Source of the DNA: Deltaproteobacteria bacterium
GTDB taxonomy: Bacteria; Desulfobacterota; DSM-4660; Desulfatiglandales; B25-G16
Length of the DNA: 5,692 nucleotides
Assembly: GCA_020355145.1 (NCBI GenBank)
Contig: CP070660.1
Span: 1,015,015-1,020,706, forward strand
Reading direction: 5' to 3'
The notes under the pieces were generated by a model that saw nothing but the letters and a program-made list of their open reading frames with translations, did not search any database and was not told the DNA's origin. Below, one piece after another: positions 1 to 5,692 of the stretch. Position numbers and translations under genes: made by a program. Position 1 is the first letter of the stretch, and each line of letters opens with the position of its first letter.

Positions 1-1
1 C

Positions 2-577
2 ATGAAAAAGTCTATAGGCGCAAGGCCGTTAGTTTACCCAACGCCAGTCTTTGTTATAGGCACTTATGACAATGCCGGAAAACCAAACGTAATGGCCGCT
101 GCCTGGGCGGGGATCTGCTGTTCTAGTCCCCCCTGTGTCACGCTCTCTCTCAGGAAGGCCACTTATACCTATGGTAATATTATGGAGCAAAGATGTTTTA
201 CACTTAACATCCCTTCTCAAGACTATCTCAAGGAAGTCGATTATTTTGGTATGGTCTCCGGGAAAAAGGAGGATAAGTTCTCCGCTACCGGGCTTACTCC
301 TGTGAGAAGTGAACTTGTAAATGCCCCTTATGTTAAGGAATTTAGCCTTGTCTTGGAGTGCAGAGTTATCCATACCCTTGAAATAGGATTGCACACCCAA
401 TTTGTCGGTGAAATCTTGGATATCAAGGCCGAAGAGGCTGTACTTGCAGAAGATGGGCTTCCTAACATAGAAAAGGTAAAACCGTTTATCTTTGCACCAG
501 TATATCGTACCTATTATGGAGTTGGCGAATTTCTCGGCAAGGCATATTCCGTGGGAAAGGCTGTACAAGAGGCCTGA
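2..577 (+). CDS. Flavin reductase-like FMN-binding protein (flavoredoxin / DIM6-NTAB family)
   Basis: A 191-residue protein with the flavin reductase-like split-barrel fold over about residues 8-165. Visible family motifs are the N-terminal YPTPVFVIGTYD stretch (residues 12-23), the FMN-loop region NVMAAAWAG followed by CSSPP (29-44), SLRKATYTY (49-57) and FTLNIPS (66-72), then a C-terminal YYGVGE...KAYSVGK segment (171-186). Family members bind FMN and either reduce free flavin or carry electrons in anaerobes (flavoredoxin); the exact partner cannot be told from sequence. Length is normal for the family. The ATG at base 2 gives the N-terminus typical of relatives, so the protein appears complete, but its ribosome binding site and promoter lie outside the window. 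The next gene starts 130 bases later on the same strand and shows no functional link. Family assignment is strong; physiological role is not. Confidence 0.93.
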   Translation: MKKSIGARPLVYPTPVFVIGTYDNAGKPNVMAAAWAGICCSSPPCVTLSLRKATYTYGNIMEQRCFTLNIPSQDYLKEVDYFGMVSGKKEDKFSATGLTPVRSELVNAPYVKEFSLVLECRVIHTLEIGLHTQFVGEILDIKAEEAVLAEDGLPNIEKVKPFIFAPVYRTYYGVGEFLGKAYSVGKAVQEA

Positions 578-615
578 TCCCTTGTCAACAAGGCTGATGG
601 ACGGGAAAAGGGATC
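576..615 (+). other. Inverted repeat at the 3' end of the flavin reductase gene (possible stem-loop or weak terminator)
   Basis: GATCCCTT (576-583, overlapping the TGA stop codon) is perfectly complementary to AAGGGATC (608-615), an 8-bp stem with a 24-base loop. A competing small hairpin, CCTTGT-CA-ACAAGG (580-593), shares its left arm. No T-run follows (downstream is tggacaaaca), so it is not a classical intrinsic terminator. It could protect the mRNA 3' end or separate this gene from the following one. Confidence 0.35.
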
Positions 616-707
616 TGGACAAACATGAATTTCTCTGCTAAAAACTCAGGTAAACCCTGTTAGAAGGTGGGCATTATACGACCTGTGAAAGAAGATTATT
701 GGCTATA

Positions 708-1760
708 ATGGATCTCCAAGAAAAAGGCAGGCAAACACCTCATATATGGATTAAGGATGTCCAGGAAAATGTTAAGGTTGAAGGAGATTATCTGGTTAGA
801 AGCAAGATAGTCTCCCAAACCAGGCAGGGAAATTCATTTCTCACCCTTACGTTAGGTGATAGGACAGGGACAGTTGAGGGCAAGGTCTGGGATAGGGCAG
901 AGGAGATATCTACTCAATTCAAAGAGGGTGATATCGTTACCTTAGCTGGACAGGCGATTACCTATAGGAACCAGATCCAAATCCAGATACATGAGCTAAA
1001 ACTAAATAAATCCCCGGCTGATCCCACTATCTTTCAGGAATCTACCCCCAACGATATACCGCAGATGCTCTCCGAGATAAAAGAACTGGCCCACCGGATA
1101 AAAGACCGACATCTCAGATTACTAATGGAGTCCTTTATGGCCGACCATCAATTCATCTCACAATTTAAGAGGGCACCAGCAGCAAAGACCTTCCATCATA
1201 GTTATCTCGGAGGACTCCTTGAACATACCCTCTCGGTCTCTCAGATGGCGGTATTGGTGACCGAGCACTATCCTGACTTAGATGGCGATCTCCTCCTGAC
1301 CGGTGCCATACTTCACGACATAGGCAAGATCGATGAGCTCCACTTCGAACTGAACATAGATTACTCAGACAAAGGAAGGCTCTTAGGACATATTGTCTTA
1401 GGTGTCTTAATGCTGGAGGAAAAATTGAAGACCCTAAAGGATTTTCCATCTGAAATTGCCCTTCGCCTCAGGCATCTTATCCTGAGCCATCATGGTGAAT
1501 TTGACCTTGGATCCCCAAAAAGACCCAAGTTCTTAGAGGCCTTTGCCCTTCATCTCATAGATGACATGGATGCCAAGATCAATGGGTTGAGCAGGCTCTT
1601 GAAGGGTGACAGGCAGGAGGGTTCGTGGACGGCCTTTAACAATCTATTCCAGCGATATCTCTTTAAGGGAGATTCCTCTCTTAAGGCAGACAAAAAAGGC
1701 CAGGGTATCGATAGTAAACAGCAGGGGCAGGGATATCTATTTCCTGTGCATAATAAATAG
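708..1760 (+). CDS. OB-fold/HD-domain protein, YhaM-type 3'-5' exoribonuclease
   Basis: A 350-residue protein with the two-domain plan of Bacillus YhaM. An N-terminal OB-fold nucleic-acid-binding domain (about residues 12-100) contains SFLTLTLGDRTGTVEGKVWD (43-62). A C-terminal HD phosphohydrolase domain (about 160-300) shows HHSYLGGLLEHT (163-174), ILHDIGK (201-207), LLGH (225-228), LILSHHGE (257-264) and HLIDDMDAK (282-290). The metal-binding His and Asp residues (H173, H203, D204, H228, H261, H262, D285/D286) are all present, so the enzyme looks intact. YhaM-family proteins are cytoplasmic metal-dependent 3'-5' exonucleases acting on RNA (and single-stranded DNA). The start is uncertain: ATG at 708 is chosen over an in-frame TTG at 699. 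The only purine-rich stretch, GAAAGAAG (687-694), is 13 bases from the ATG and 4 from the TTG, neither ideal. The gene runs head-on into the symporter gene. Confidence 0.9.
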   Translation: MDLQEKGRQTPHIWIKDVQENVKVEGDYLVRSKIVSQTRQGNSFLTLTLGDRTGTVEGKVWDRAEEISTQFKEGDIVTLAGQAITYRNQIQIQIHELKLNKSPADPTIFQESTPNDIPQMLSEIKELAHRIKDRHLRLLMESFMADHQFISQFKRAPAAKTFHHSYLGGLLEHTLSVSQMAVLVTEHYPDLDGDLLLTGAILHDIGKIDELHFELNIDYSDKGRLLGHIVLGVLMLEEKLKTLKDFPSEIALRLRHLILSHHGEFDLGSPKRPKFLEAFALHLIDDMDAKINGLSRLLKGDRQEGSWTAFNNLFQRYLFKGDSSLKADKKGQGIDSKQQGQGYLFPVHNK

Positions 1761-1768
1761 ATCAAACC

Positions 1769-3154
1769 TTATTTTATATTTCTTACAAATGAGATAAATC
1801 GGCTTCCTATCATCAGGATAACCCCCGATAGAAAAAAGCCGAAGAGGCCAGCGGGGAGGCCAAAAAGACTCCATCCCATAAGCTTCCCAATCAATGCCGT
1901 TCCACCTCCAGCCACCATGGCCAAAATAGCACCTCCCCTGCTTAGCCTAAGCCTATGTCTATAAAAACCGAGAAGAACAGGGAAAACAACTCCGGAGGTA
2001 TAAACAGTATAGCCAAGAAGCAGAGATGGGATAACCCCTTTCAGCCTTAGCGCAAGGAATAGAGAAAAGATACCTATCAACACAATAAAGAAACGGGAAA
2101 GCAAGAGCAACCTTCCCTCTGGTATATCTTGCCTTAAAAGGGCCTTCACTATATCAGCTGATAGAATCGTACTGGTCGTCAAAAGGCACGTATCTGCTGA
2201 GGACATCATCGCAGAAAGGAGTGCGGCGATAACGAGCCCATTCAATCCTATCGGGAAAACATGGTTAATCATTGTCGGAAAGGAGGCCTCAGGGCTAATC
2301 TGGGGAAATAATACCCTGGCCGACATACCTATTATAGTTATGCCAAAGGCAAATGGTATTAATGCCAGGGCTACTGCCATGGTAGCACCCTTGGCGATCT
2401 TTTTGTCCTTGGCACAGAAGAGCCTTGAGTATATATCGGGCCCTACCACATAGGTCGATCCAACTAAAAATAGATAGGTAGCTAATGTCTTCCACGTAAA
2501 ACCGTGGCTTACTGGAAAGGAAAAATAGTCTCTGCCAAGTGCCTCTCTCATTAAAGATATCCCTCCCACCTCGCCAAGACAAAGGGGAATCGAGACGAGA
2601 ATTGCGACGACAATGATCAGGCCCTGGATTGTATCCGTGCGGACAACGGAATACTGTCCCCCTATCAAGGTATAAAAGATAAATACAAAGGCGGTTATGA
2701 TCATTAAAAGGGATGGTGGGGCCTTCAAAATGGTCTCTAAAATCTTTCCCGCTGCTACTATCTGGCCTGCAATGATACCTATCCAGGCAATGACTATCAA
2801 TCCTGAGGCAAAGAGTTTCGCCTCAGGCCCATACTGGACCTCAAGAATCTCCGGTAAGGTATAAAGAGAATACCCCCTCACCTTTTCTGCCAAAAAAAGG
2901 CCCAGAAAAAAAAGTCCAATAGCTCCCACCAGGAGCCACCAGGATCCCACCAAGCCTTGCCTGTACCCTAAACCTGCCATTCCAATGGTAGAAGACCCAC
3001 CAATTATGGTGGCAAAGAGGGATCCAACAATAAAGAGGAAAGGGCCACCCCTGTCGGCAACAAAAAAACTATCTATCCCCTTCACAACCTTAAGGGATCT
3101 GCTGCCAACAAAGATAAGGGCTAAAAAATATATAAAAACTATTGCAATATCCAT
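1769..3154 (-). CDS. Sodium:solute symporter (SSF/SLC5 family), substrate unknown
   Basis: A 461-residue, highly hydrophobic membrane protein with about 13 predictable transmembrane segments, the usual SSF number and length. Family signatures are the unwound first core helix, FATIIGGSSTIGMAGLGYRQG (starting at residue 47); YTLIGGQYSVVRTDTIQG (161-178); GPDIYSRLFCAKD (238-250); and AALLSAMMSSADT (310-322). In the last, A315, S318 and S319 have the A-x-x-S-S spacing of the vSGLT Na2 sodium site, supporting sodium coupling. SSF proteins import sugars, amino acids, carboxylates, inositol and others; nothing here decides between them. An in-frame TAA lies two codons upstream of the ATG at 3154, so the N-terminus cannot extend further. 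No Shine-Dalgarno sequence is visible before it (upstream reads ctaatataacat), unlike ino1. The gene is convergent with the YhaM-type gene (8 bp gap) and divergent from ino1. An inositol role would be speculation. Confidence 0.92.
   Translation of the reverse strand: MDIAIVFIYFLALIFVGSRSLKVVKGIDSFFVADRGGPFLFIVGSLFATIIGGSSTIGMAGLGYRQGLVGSWWLLVGAIGLFFLGLFLAEKVRGYSLYTLPEILEVQYGPEAKLFASGLIVIAWIGIIAGQIVAAGKILETILKAPPSLLMIITAFVFIFYTLIGGQYSVVRTDTIQGLIIVVAILVSIPLCLGEVGGISLMREALGRDYFSFPVSHGFTWKTLATYLFLVGSTYVVGPDIYSRLFCAKDKKIAKGATMAVALALIPFAFGITIIGMSARVLFPQISPEASFPTMINHVFPIGLNGLVIAALLSAMMSSADTCLLTTSTILSADIVKALLRQDIPEGRLLLLSRFFIVLIGIFSLFLALRLKGVIPSLLLGYTVYTSGVVFPVLLGFYRHRLRLSRGGAILAMVAGGGTALIGKLMGWSLFGLPAGLFGFFLSGVILMIGSRFISFVRNIK
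1799..1842 (+). other. Nested stem-loop just past the convergent gene ends, inside the symporter 3' coding region
   Basis: TCGGCTT (1799-1805) pairs perfectly with AAGCCGA (1836-1842), and inside it CTATC (1807-1811) pairs with GATAG (1827-1831), giving 12 bp interrupted by a 1/4-base internal loop. It lies about 40 bases after the stop codon of the YhaM-type gene, so it could fold in that transcript's 3' tail. No T-run follows on the plus strand. Since it also encodes the symporter C-terminus, pairing may be incidental. Confidence 0.25.
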
Positions 3155-3358
3155 ATGTTATATTAGATGTGAATAAATTAGTTAAAACTACTATCTTTAA
3201 GATATGATGTCAAACCCCTCTTCCAATTGTTTGTGGCAATAAAATTCTTGCAAAGATTGTCCCTTTTTGCTAAGTAAGTGTAAATTTATCTCTTTTCTCC
3301 CCTACATCTTACATAAAGCCCTATTATCTATCTGCCTGGTAATATATATGAGAAAGCT

Positions 3359-3374
3359 TTTACCAAAGGGTAAA
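3359..3374 (+). repeat. Palindrome TTTACC-AAAG-GGTAAA in the ino1 leader (possible operator or hairpin)
   Basis: A perfect 6-bp inverted repeat with a 4-base spacer. The TTACC arm can also pair with an upstream GGTAA (3338-3342), so two alternative hairpins are possible. It could be a dimeric repressor site or an RNA hairpin; 6-bp repeats of this kind are expected about once or twice by chance in a region this size, so the support is weak. Confidence 0.25.
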
Positions 3375-3474
3375 CCACCTTAGAGAAATGGCAAAAACTT
3401 GGTTTTTAGAGAGGATTTCCAGGGCTCAAGTCTAAGTTGTCCTGTCGTCCATTTTCTCAGGCAAGGATATTTGA

Positions 3475-3481
3475 AAGGAGG
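3475..3481 (+). promoter_or_regulatory. Strong Shine-Dalgarno site of ino1
   Basis: AAGGAGG ends 6 bases before the ATG at 3488, a near-perfect match to the 16S anti-Shine-Dalgarno at ideal spacing. This fixes the start at 3488 rather than any upstream in-frame codon. The site sits in the 17-base loop between AGGCAA (3459-3464) and TTGCCT (3482-3487), the latter abutting the start codon. Confidence 0.9.
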
Positions 3482-3487
3482 TTGCCT

Positions 3488-4594
3488 ATGGACAAGATCA
3501 AGATCGCTATTGTCGGAATTGGTAACTGTGCAAGCTCATTGGTTCAAGGCATAGAATACTATAAAAACAAGGATAGCAAAGATGCTATTGGATTGATGCA
3601 CTGGGAGATTGGTCCTTACAAACCGTATGATATCGAAATAGTAGCCGCCTTTGACATAGATAAAAGAAAAGTCGCTAAAGAAGTGTCCGAGGCTATATTC
3701 GAACTGCCAAACTGCACCACTATATTCTGCAAGGATATGCCCAGGACAGGTGTCAAGGTAGAGATGGGTGCCATATTGGATGGTTTCTCCGAACACATGG
3801 GAGATTATGAGGATAAATATACATTTGTCTTATCTGATGAAAAAGAACCATCCAAAGAAGATTGTATCAATATATTGAAGGAATCCGGGGCCCAGATCCT
3901 CTTAAATTACGTCCCCGTGGGGTCAGAAAATGCCGCCAGATTTTACGCCGAATGCGCCCTTGAGGCCAGAGTAGGATTCATAAATAACATTCCTGTATTT
4001 ATTGCCAGCAATCCTGAATGGGGCAAAAGATTTGAAAGAGAGGGGATACCGATTATAGGCGACGATATAAAATCCCAACTCGGTGCAACCATAGTTCATA
4101 GGGTTCTGGCAAACCTCTTTAAGGCACGAGGGGTTAAACTTGAAAGGACCTATCAACTTAATACAGGGGGGAACACGGATTTTCTGAATATGCTAAATAG
4201 AAGCCGCGTTATATCCAAGAAAGAGTCCAAGACTGAATCGGTACAATCTCAACTTTTAGAGAAGCGATTGGAAAAAGAAAATATTCACATAGGCCCGAGC
4301 GATTGGGTTGCATGGCAAAAAGATAACAAGATCGGTTTTATCAGGATGGAAGGCAGGCTCTTCGGCGATGTTCCCATGAACATTGAACTGCGGCTTTCAG
4401 TAGAAGACTCTCCAAACTCCGGTGGGGTGGTAATTGATGCAATAAGATGTTGTAAGCTTGCACTGGACAGAGGTAAAGGGGGCATTTTATACTCTCCTTC
4501 CTCCTATTTTATGAAGCATCCCCCAAGACAGTATACAGATGATGAGGCATATAAGATGACTGAGGAATTTATTGGGGCAAACAGGGAGGATTAA
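3488..4594 (+). CDS. ino1: myo-inositol-1-phosphate synthase (L-myo-inositol-1-phosphate forming)
   Basis: A 368-residue NAD-dependent cytoplasmic enzyme that converts D-glucose-6-phosphate to L-myo-inositol-1-phosphate, the entry step to all inositol compounds. It is of the short prokaryotic type (Mycobacterium/Archaeoglobus/Thermotoga). The Rossmann NAD motif IAIVGIGNCASSLVQGIEYY spans residues 6-25, with the acidic strand end AAFDID at 53-58. Conserved blocks follow: YVPVGSE (141-147), PVFIASNPEW (169-178), GDDIKSQLGAT (191-201), QLNTGGNTDFLNM (223-235), the lysine-rich catalytic stretch SKKESKT (243-249), HIGPSD (267-272), EGRLFGDVP (288-296) and DSPNSGGVVIDA (307-318). All blocks are intact and length is normal. 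The start is set by AAGGAGG 6 bases upstream. It is followed after 4 bases by the IPCT-DIPPS gene, clearly one operon, so the product is probably channelled to CDP-inositol. Confidence 0.96.
   Translation: MDKIKIAIVGIGNCASSLVQGIEYYKNKDSKDAIGLMHWEIGPYKPYDIEIVAAFDIDKRKVAKEVSEAIFELPNCTTIFCKDMPRTGVKVEMGAILDGFSEHMGDYEDKYTFVLSDEKEPSKEDCINILKESGAQILLNYVPVGSENAARFYAECALEARVGFINNIPVFIASNPEWGKRFEREGIPIIGDDIKSQLGATIVHRVLANLFKARGVKLERTYQLNTGGNTDFLNMLNRSRVISKKESKTESVQSQLLEKRLEKENIHIGPSDWVAWQKDNKIGFIRMEGRLFGDVPMNIELRLSVEDSPNSGGVVIDAIRCCKLALDRGKGGILYSPSSYFMKHPPRQYTDDEAYKMTEEFIGANRED
4584..4589 (+). promoter_or_regulatory. Ribosome binding site of the IPCT-DIPPS gene
   Basis: GGGAGG lies inside the last codons of ino1, 9 bases before the ATG at 4599. 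It supports 4599 as the start and indicates translational linkage of the two genes. Confidence 0.75.
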
Positions 4595-4598
4595 GCTC

Positions 4599-5617
4599 AT
4601 GAAATGCCTCATCATCGCTGCAGGACGGGGAAGCGGGCTATCAAGCAGGGGCGATTCAAAGCCCCTTATCTCGCTCCTTGGAGTATCCCTTATCGAACGA
4701 GTGATACTAACCGCGCAGGAGAGCGGGCTTACTGATTTCTATGTGGTAACAGGATACTAATGGTGAGAAGGTACACGACTATCTCGACAGATTGAGCCAG
4801 GGGAGAAATATACATATAACCCGTATCACGAATGAAGAATGGGAAAAGGGAAACGGCATATCTGTGCTTAAGGCAAAAGGGCTCTTGCATGAGAATTTTT
4901 TCCTGTTGATGACAGATCATATCTTTGACCAATCGATACTGGTAAACCTCAAGCATGAAAGACTAACCGATGGTGAGGTTATCCTGGCTGTAGACTATAA
5001 CCTTAAAACCAAGAGGCTTGCTGATGGTAATGATGTTACCAAGGCTCTTGTCAAAGACAACAGGATCTCAGATATAGGAAAGAATATAATGAGATATAAC
5101 GCCCATGATACAGGAATCTTTCTTTGTTCTCCGGCACTATTTAGCGCCATCGAAGAGAGTTTCCACAATGGCGATAGCTCCCTTTCAGGGGGGATAAGGG
5201 TACTGGCCAGAAAGGGAAAGGCTAAAGCCTTTGATATTAAAGATCACTACTGGATTGATGTGGATGATGAAAAGACATTTAAGAGAGCGGAAAACAGGCT
5301 CTTAGCTACCTTGAAAAAGACCACTGATGGACCTATATCACGATACCTAAACAGACCCCTATCAACCAGGATTACAAGGCATCTTATAAGAACATCTATT
5401 ACCCCAAGCTATGTTTCGTTCTTTTCCTTTATCCTTGCTACTCTGGGCGCCTTTTTCTTCCTATTAGGGGGGTATAGTAGTTTGGTTATTGGAGCACTAC
5501 TGGCACACGTATTATCTGTTATTGATGGCTGTGACGGAGAAATAGCGCGGTTGAAATTCCAGGTTACAGAATTTGGTGGATGGTTTGATGCTGTCTTAGA
5601 CCGCTATGCCGATGCCT
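4599..5617 (+). pseudogene. Frameshifted and 3'-interrupted bifunctional CTP:inositol-1-phosphate cytidylyltransferase / CDP-inositol inositolphosphotransferase (IPCT-DIPPS)
   Basis: Frame one gives 53 residues from MKCLIIAAG to VVTGY, then TAA at 4758-4760. Removing one T at about 4758 continues the protein without loss (N-G-E-K-V-H-D-Y-L-D-R, then the frame seen from 4792), for about 339 codons in all. In the repaired protein, residues 1-235 are a nucleotidyltransferase domain with SKPL (20-23), the metal Asp in MTDH (D106) and WIDVDD (218-223). RYLNRPLSTRIT links it to a membrane CDP-alcohol phosphotransferase domain (from about 255) carrying the complete motif D-x2-D-G-x2-A-R-x8-G-x3-D-x3-D (309-334, bases 5524-5601). 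Known relatives activate inositol-1-phosphate with CTP and condense CDP-inositol with a second inositol-1-phosphate to make phospho-DIP. The Arg of the G-x-G-x-R loop is Gly13. About 100 C-terminal residues, with the remaining membrane helices, are missing because coding ends at 5617. The 5' half and 3' half are remnants of one gene, not two. Confidence 0.85.
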
Positions 5618-5692
5618 GTGCGCCACGAGGCTGCACGAGAGATGAGGGAAGGCCCCTCGGAGCCGACTTGCAGGAGTAGGCTCCAAACCACC
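5618..5692 (+). mobile_element. Probable 5' end of a group II intron interrupting the IPCT-DIPPS gene (continues beyond the window)
   Basis: Coding similarity ends at 5617, after the Asp-Ala that follow the catalytic motif, and the next bases are GTGCG, the conserved group II intron 5' end. The 75 bases to the window end are about 65% GC (49 of 75), well above the flanking gene, and fold into consecutive hairpins: GAGGG-AAGGC-CCCTC (5644-5658), then GGAGCC/GGCTCC (5659-5664/5679-5684) extended inside by ACT/AGT around the loop TGCAGG. This is what domain I of such a ribozyme would look like, but neither domain V nor the reverse transcriptase gene lies in the window. Alternatives are another inserted element or a chimeric contig end. 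If translated, the frame would run 20 codons and stop at TAG 5677-5679. Confidence 0.5.

Larger units (their letters stand above)
3155..3487. promoter_or_regulatory. Divergent intergenic region and ino1 leader
   Basis: 333 AT-rich bases between the divergent symporter and ino1 starts must contain both promoters, but none is convincing. The best plus-strand candidate is TTGTCC (3257-3262), 18 bases, TAAATT (3281-3286), which is weak and would give a leader of about 200 bases. The ino1-proximal half holds several short complementary arms: GGTAA (3338-3342), TTTACC-AAAG-GGTAAA (3359-3374), AAAAAC-TTG-GTTTTT (3393-3407), and AGGCAA/TTGCCT (3459-3464/3482-3487). No open reading frame with a ribosome binding site, no tRNA and no recognised riboswitch class is visible. 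Confidence 0.45.

Noticed and set aside
29..622. Long minus-strand open frame opposite the flavin reductase
   Set aside because: It is antisense to a well-conserved protein, its translation resembles no family I know, and it has no credible ribosome binding site.
704..709. Perfect TATAAT hexamer
   Set aside because: It overlaps the start codon of the YhaM-type gene at 708 and no -35-like hexamer is at the right distance, so it is unlikely to be that gene's promoter.
1690..1768. Intrinsic terminator for the symporter on the minus strand
   Set aside because: No GC-rich stem followed by a T-run was found; TATCGATA near 1706 is only a short palindrome.
3437..3487. N-terminal extension of ino1 by 17 residues
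   Set aside because: The extension is not like known family N-termini and lacks a ribosome binding site, while ATG 3488 has AAGGAGG at 6 bases.
3155..3487. Riboswitch, tRNA, small RNA or small ORF in the divergent intergenic region
   Set aside because: No recognisable class motif, cloverleaf or ribosome-bound ORF could be seen; only short inverted repeats at near-chance level.
4572..4598. Earlier in-frame start for IPCT-DIPPS inside ino1
   Set aside because: The extra residues precede the canonical N-terminal beta strand and nucleotide loop; ATG 4599 has its own GGGAGG site and yields the usual start of the domain.
4792..5679. A separate gene starting at TTG 4792 downstream of a short 53-residue gene
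   Set aside because: TTG 4792 is an internal Leu codon of the frameshifted IPCT-DIPPS gene. Eleven homologous codons precede it in the same frame back to 4759, there is no ribosome binding site, and the last 20 codons are in the inserted GC-rich sequence.

Overview
The window looks like chromosomal DNA from an anaerobic, probably thermophilic bacterium with moderate-to-low GC. The clues are indirect. Arginine is written mostly with AGA/AGG (15 of 19 Arg codons in the inositol-phosphate synthase gene), and ATA is common for Ile. A flavoredoxin-type flavin reductase is present, as is a gene pair of the type that makes di-myo-inositol phosphate (DIP), a solute of hyperthermophiles. I cannot fix the phylum; Desulfobacterota, Nitrospirota, Thermodesulfobacteria or Thermotoga-like lineages would all fit.

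Layout. Bases 2-577 (+) encode a complete flavin reductase-like FMN protein. After a short gap with an inverted repeat that starts in its stop codon, 708-1760 (+) encodes an OB-fold/HD-domain protein of the YhaM 3'-5' exoribonuclease type. It converges, with only 8 bp between stop codons, on a 461-residue sodium:solute symporter at 1769-3154 (-). An AT-rich divergent intergenic region of 333 bp (3155-3487) separates the symporter from myo-inositol-1-phosphate synthase (ino1, 3488-4594, +). Four bases after ino1 begins a bifunctional CTP:inositol-1-phosphate cytidylyltransferase / CDP-inositol inositolphosphotransferase gene (IPCT-DIPPS, 4599 onward).

How the genes fit together. Ino1 makes L-myo-inositol-1-phosphate from glucose-6-phosphate. 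IPCT activates it to CDP-inositol. The membrane DIPPS domain joins CDP-inositol to a second inositol-1-phosphate to give phospho-DIP. The two genes are translationally close and surely co-transcribed. The symporter is divergent, and its substrate cannot be read from sequence. The first two genes have no evident link to the inositol pathway.

The most notable part is the damage to the IPCT-DIPPS gene. One extra base at about 4758 creates an in-frame TAA, and the reading frame resumes perfectly in the next frame. A normally invariant Arg of the nucleotide-binding loop is Gly. Just after the intact CDP-alcohol phosphotransferase motif, coding stops abruptly at 5617/5618 in GC-rich, hairpin-rich sequence that begins GTGCG, the hallmark 5' end of a group II intron. 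The gene is therefore either decaying, frameshift-decoded and intron-interrupted, or partly a sequencing/assembly artefact. I found no tRNA, rRNA, CRISPR array or complete mobile element, and nothing I would call a new defence or other system.
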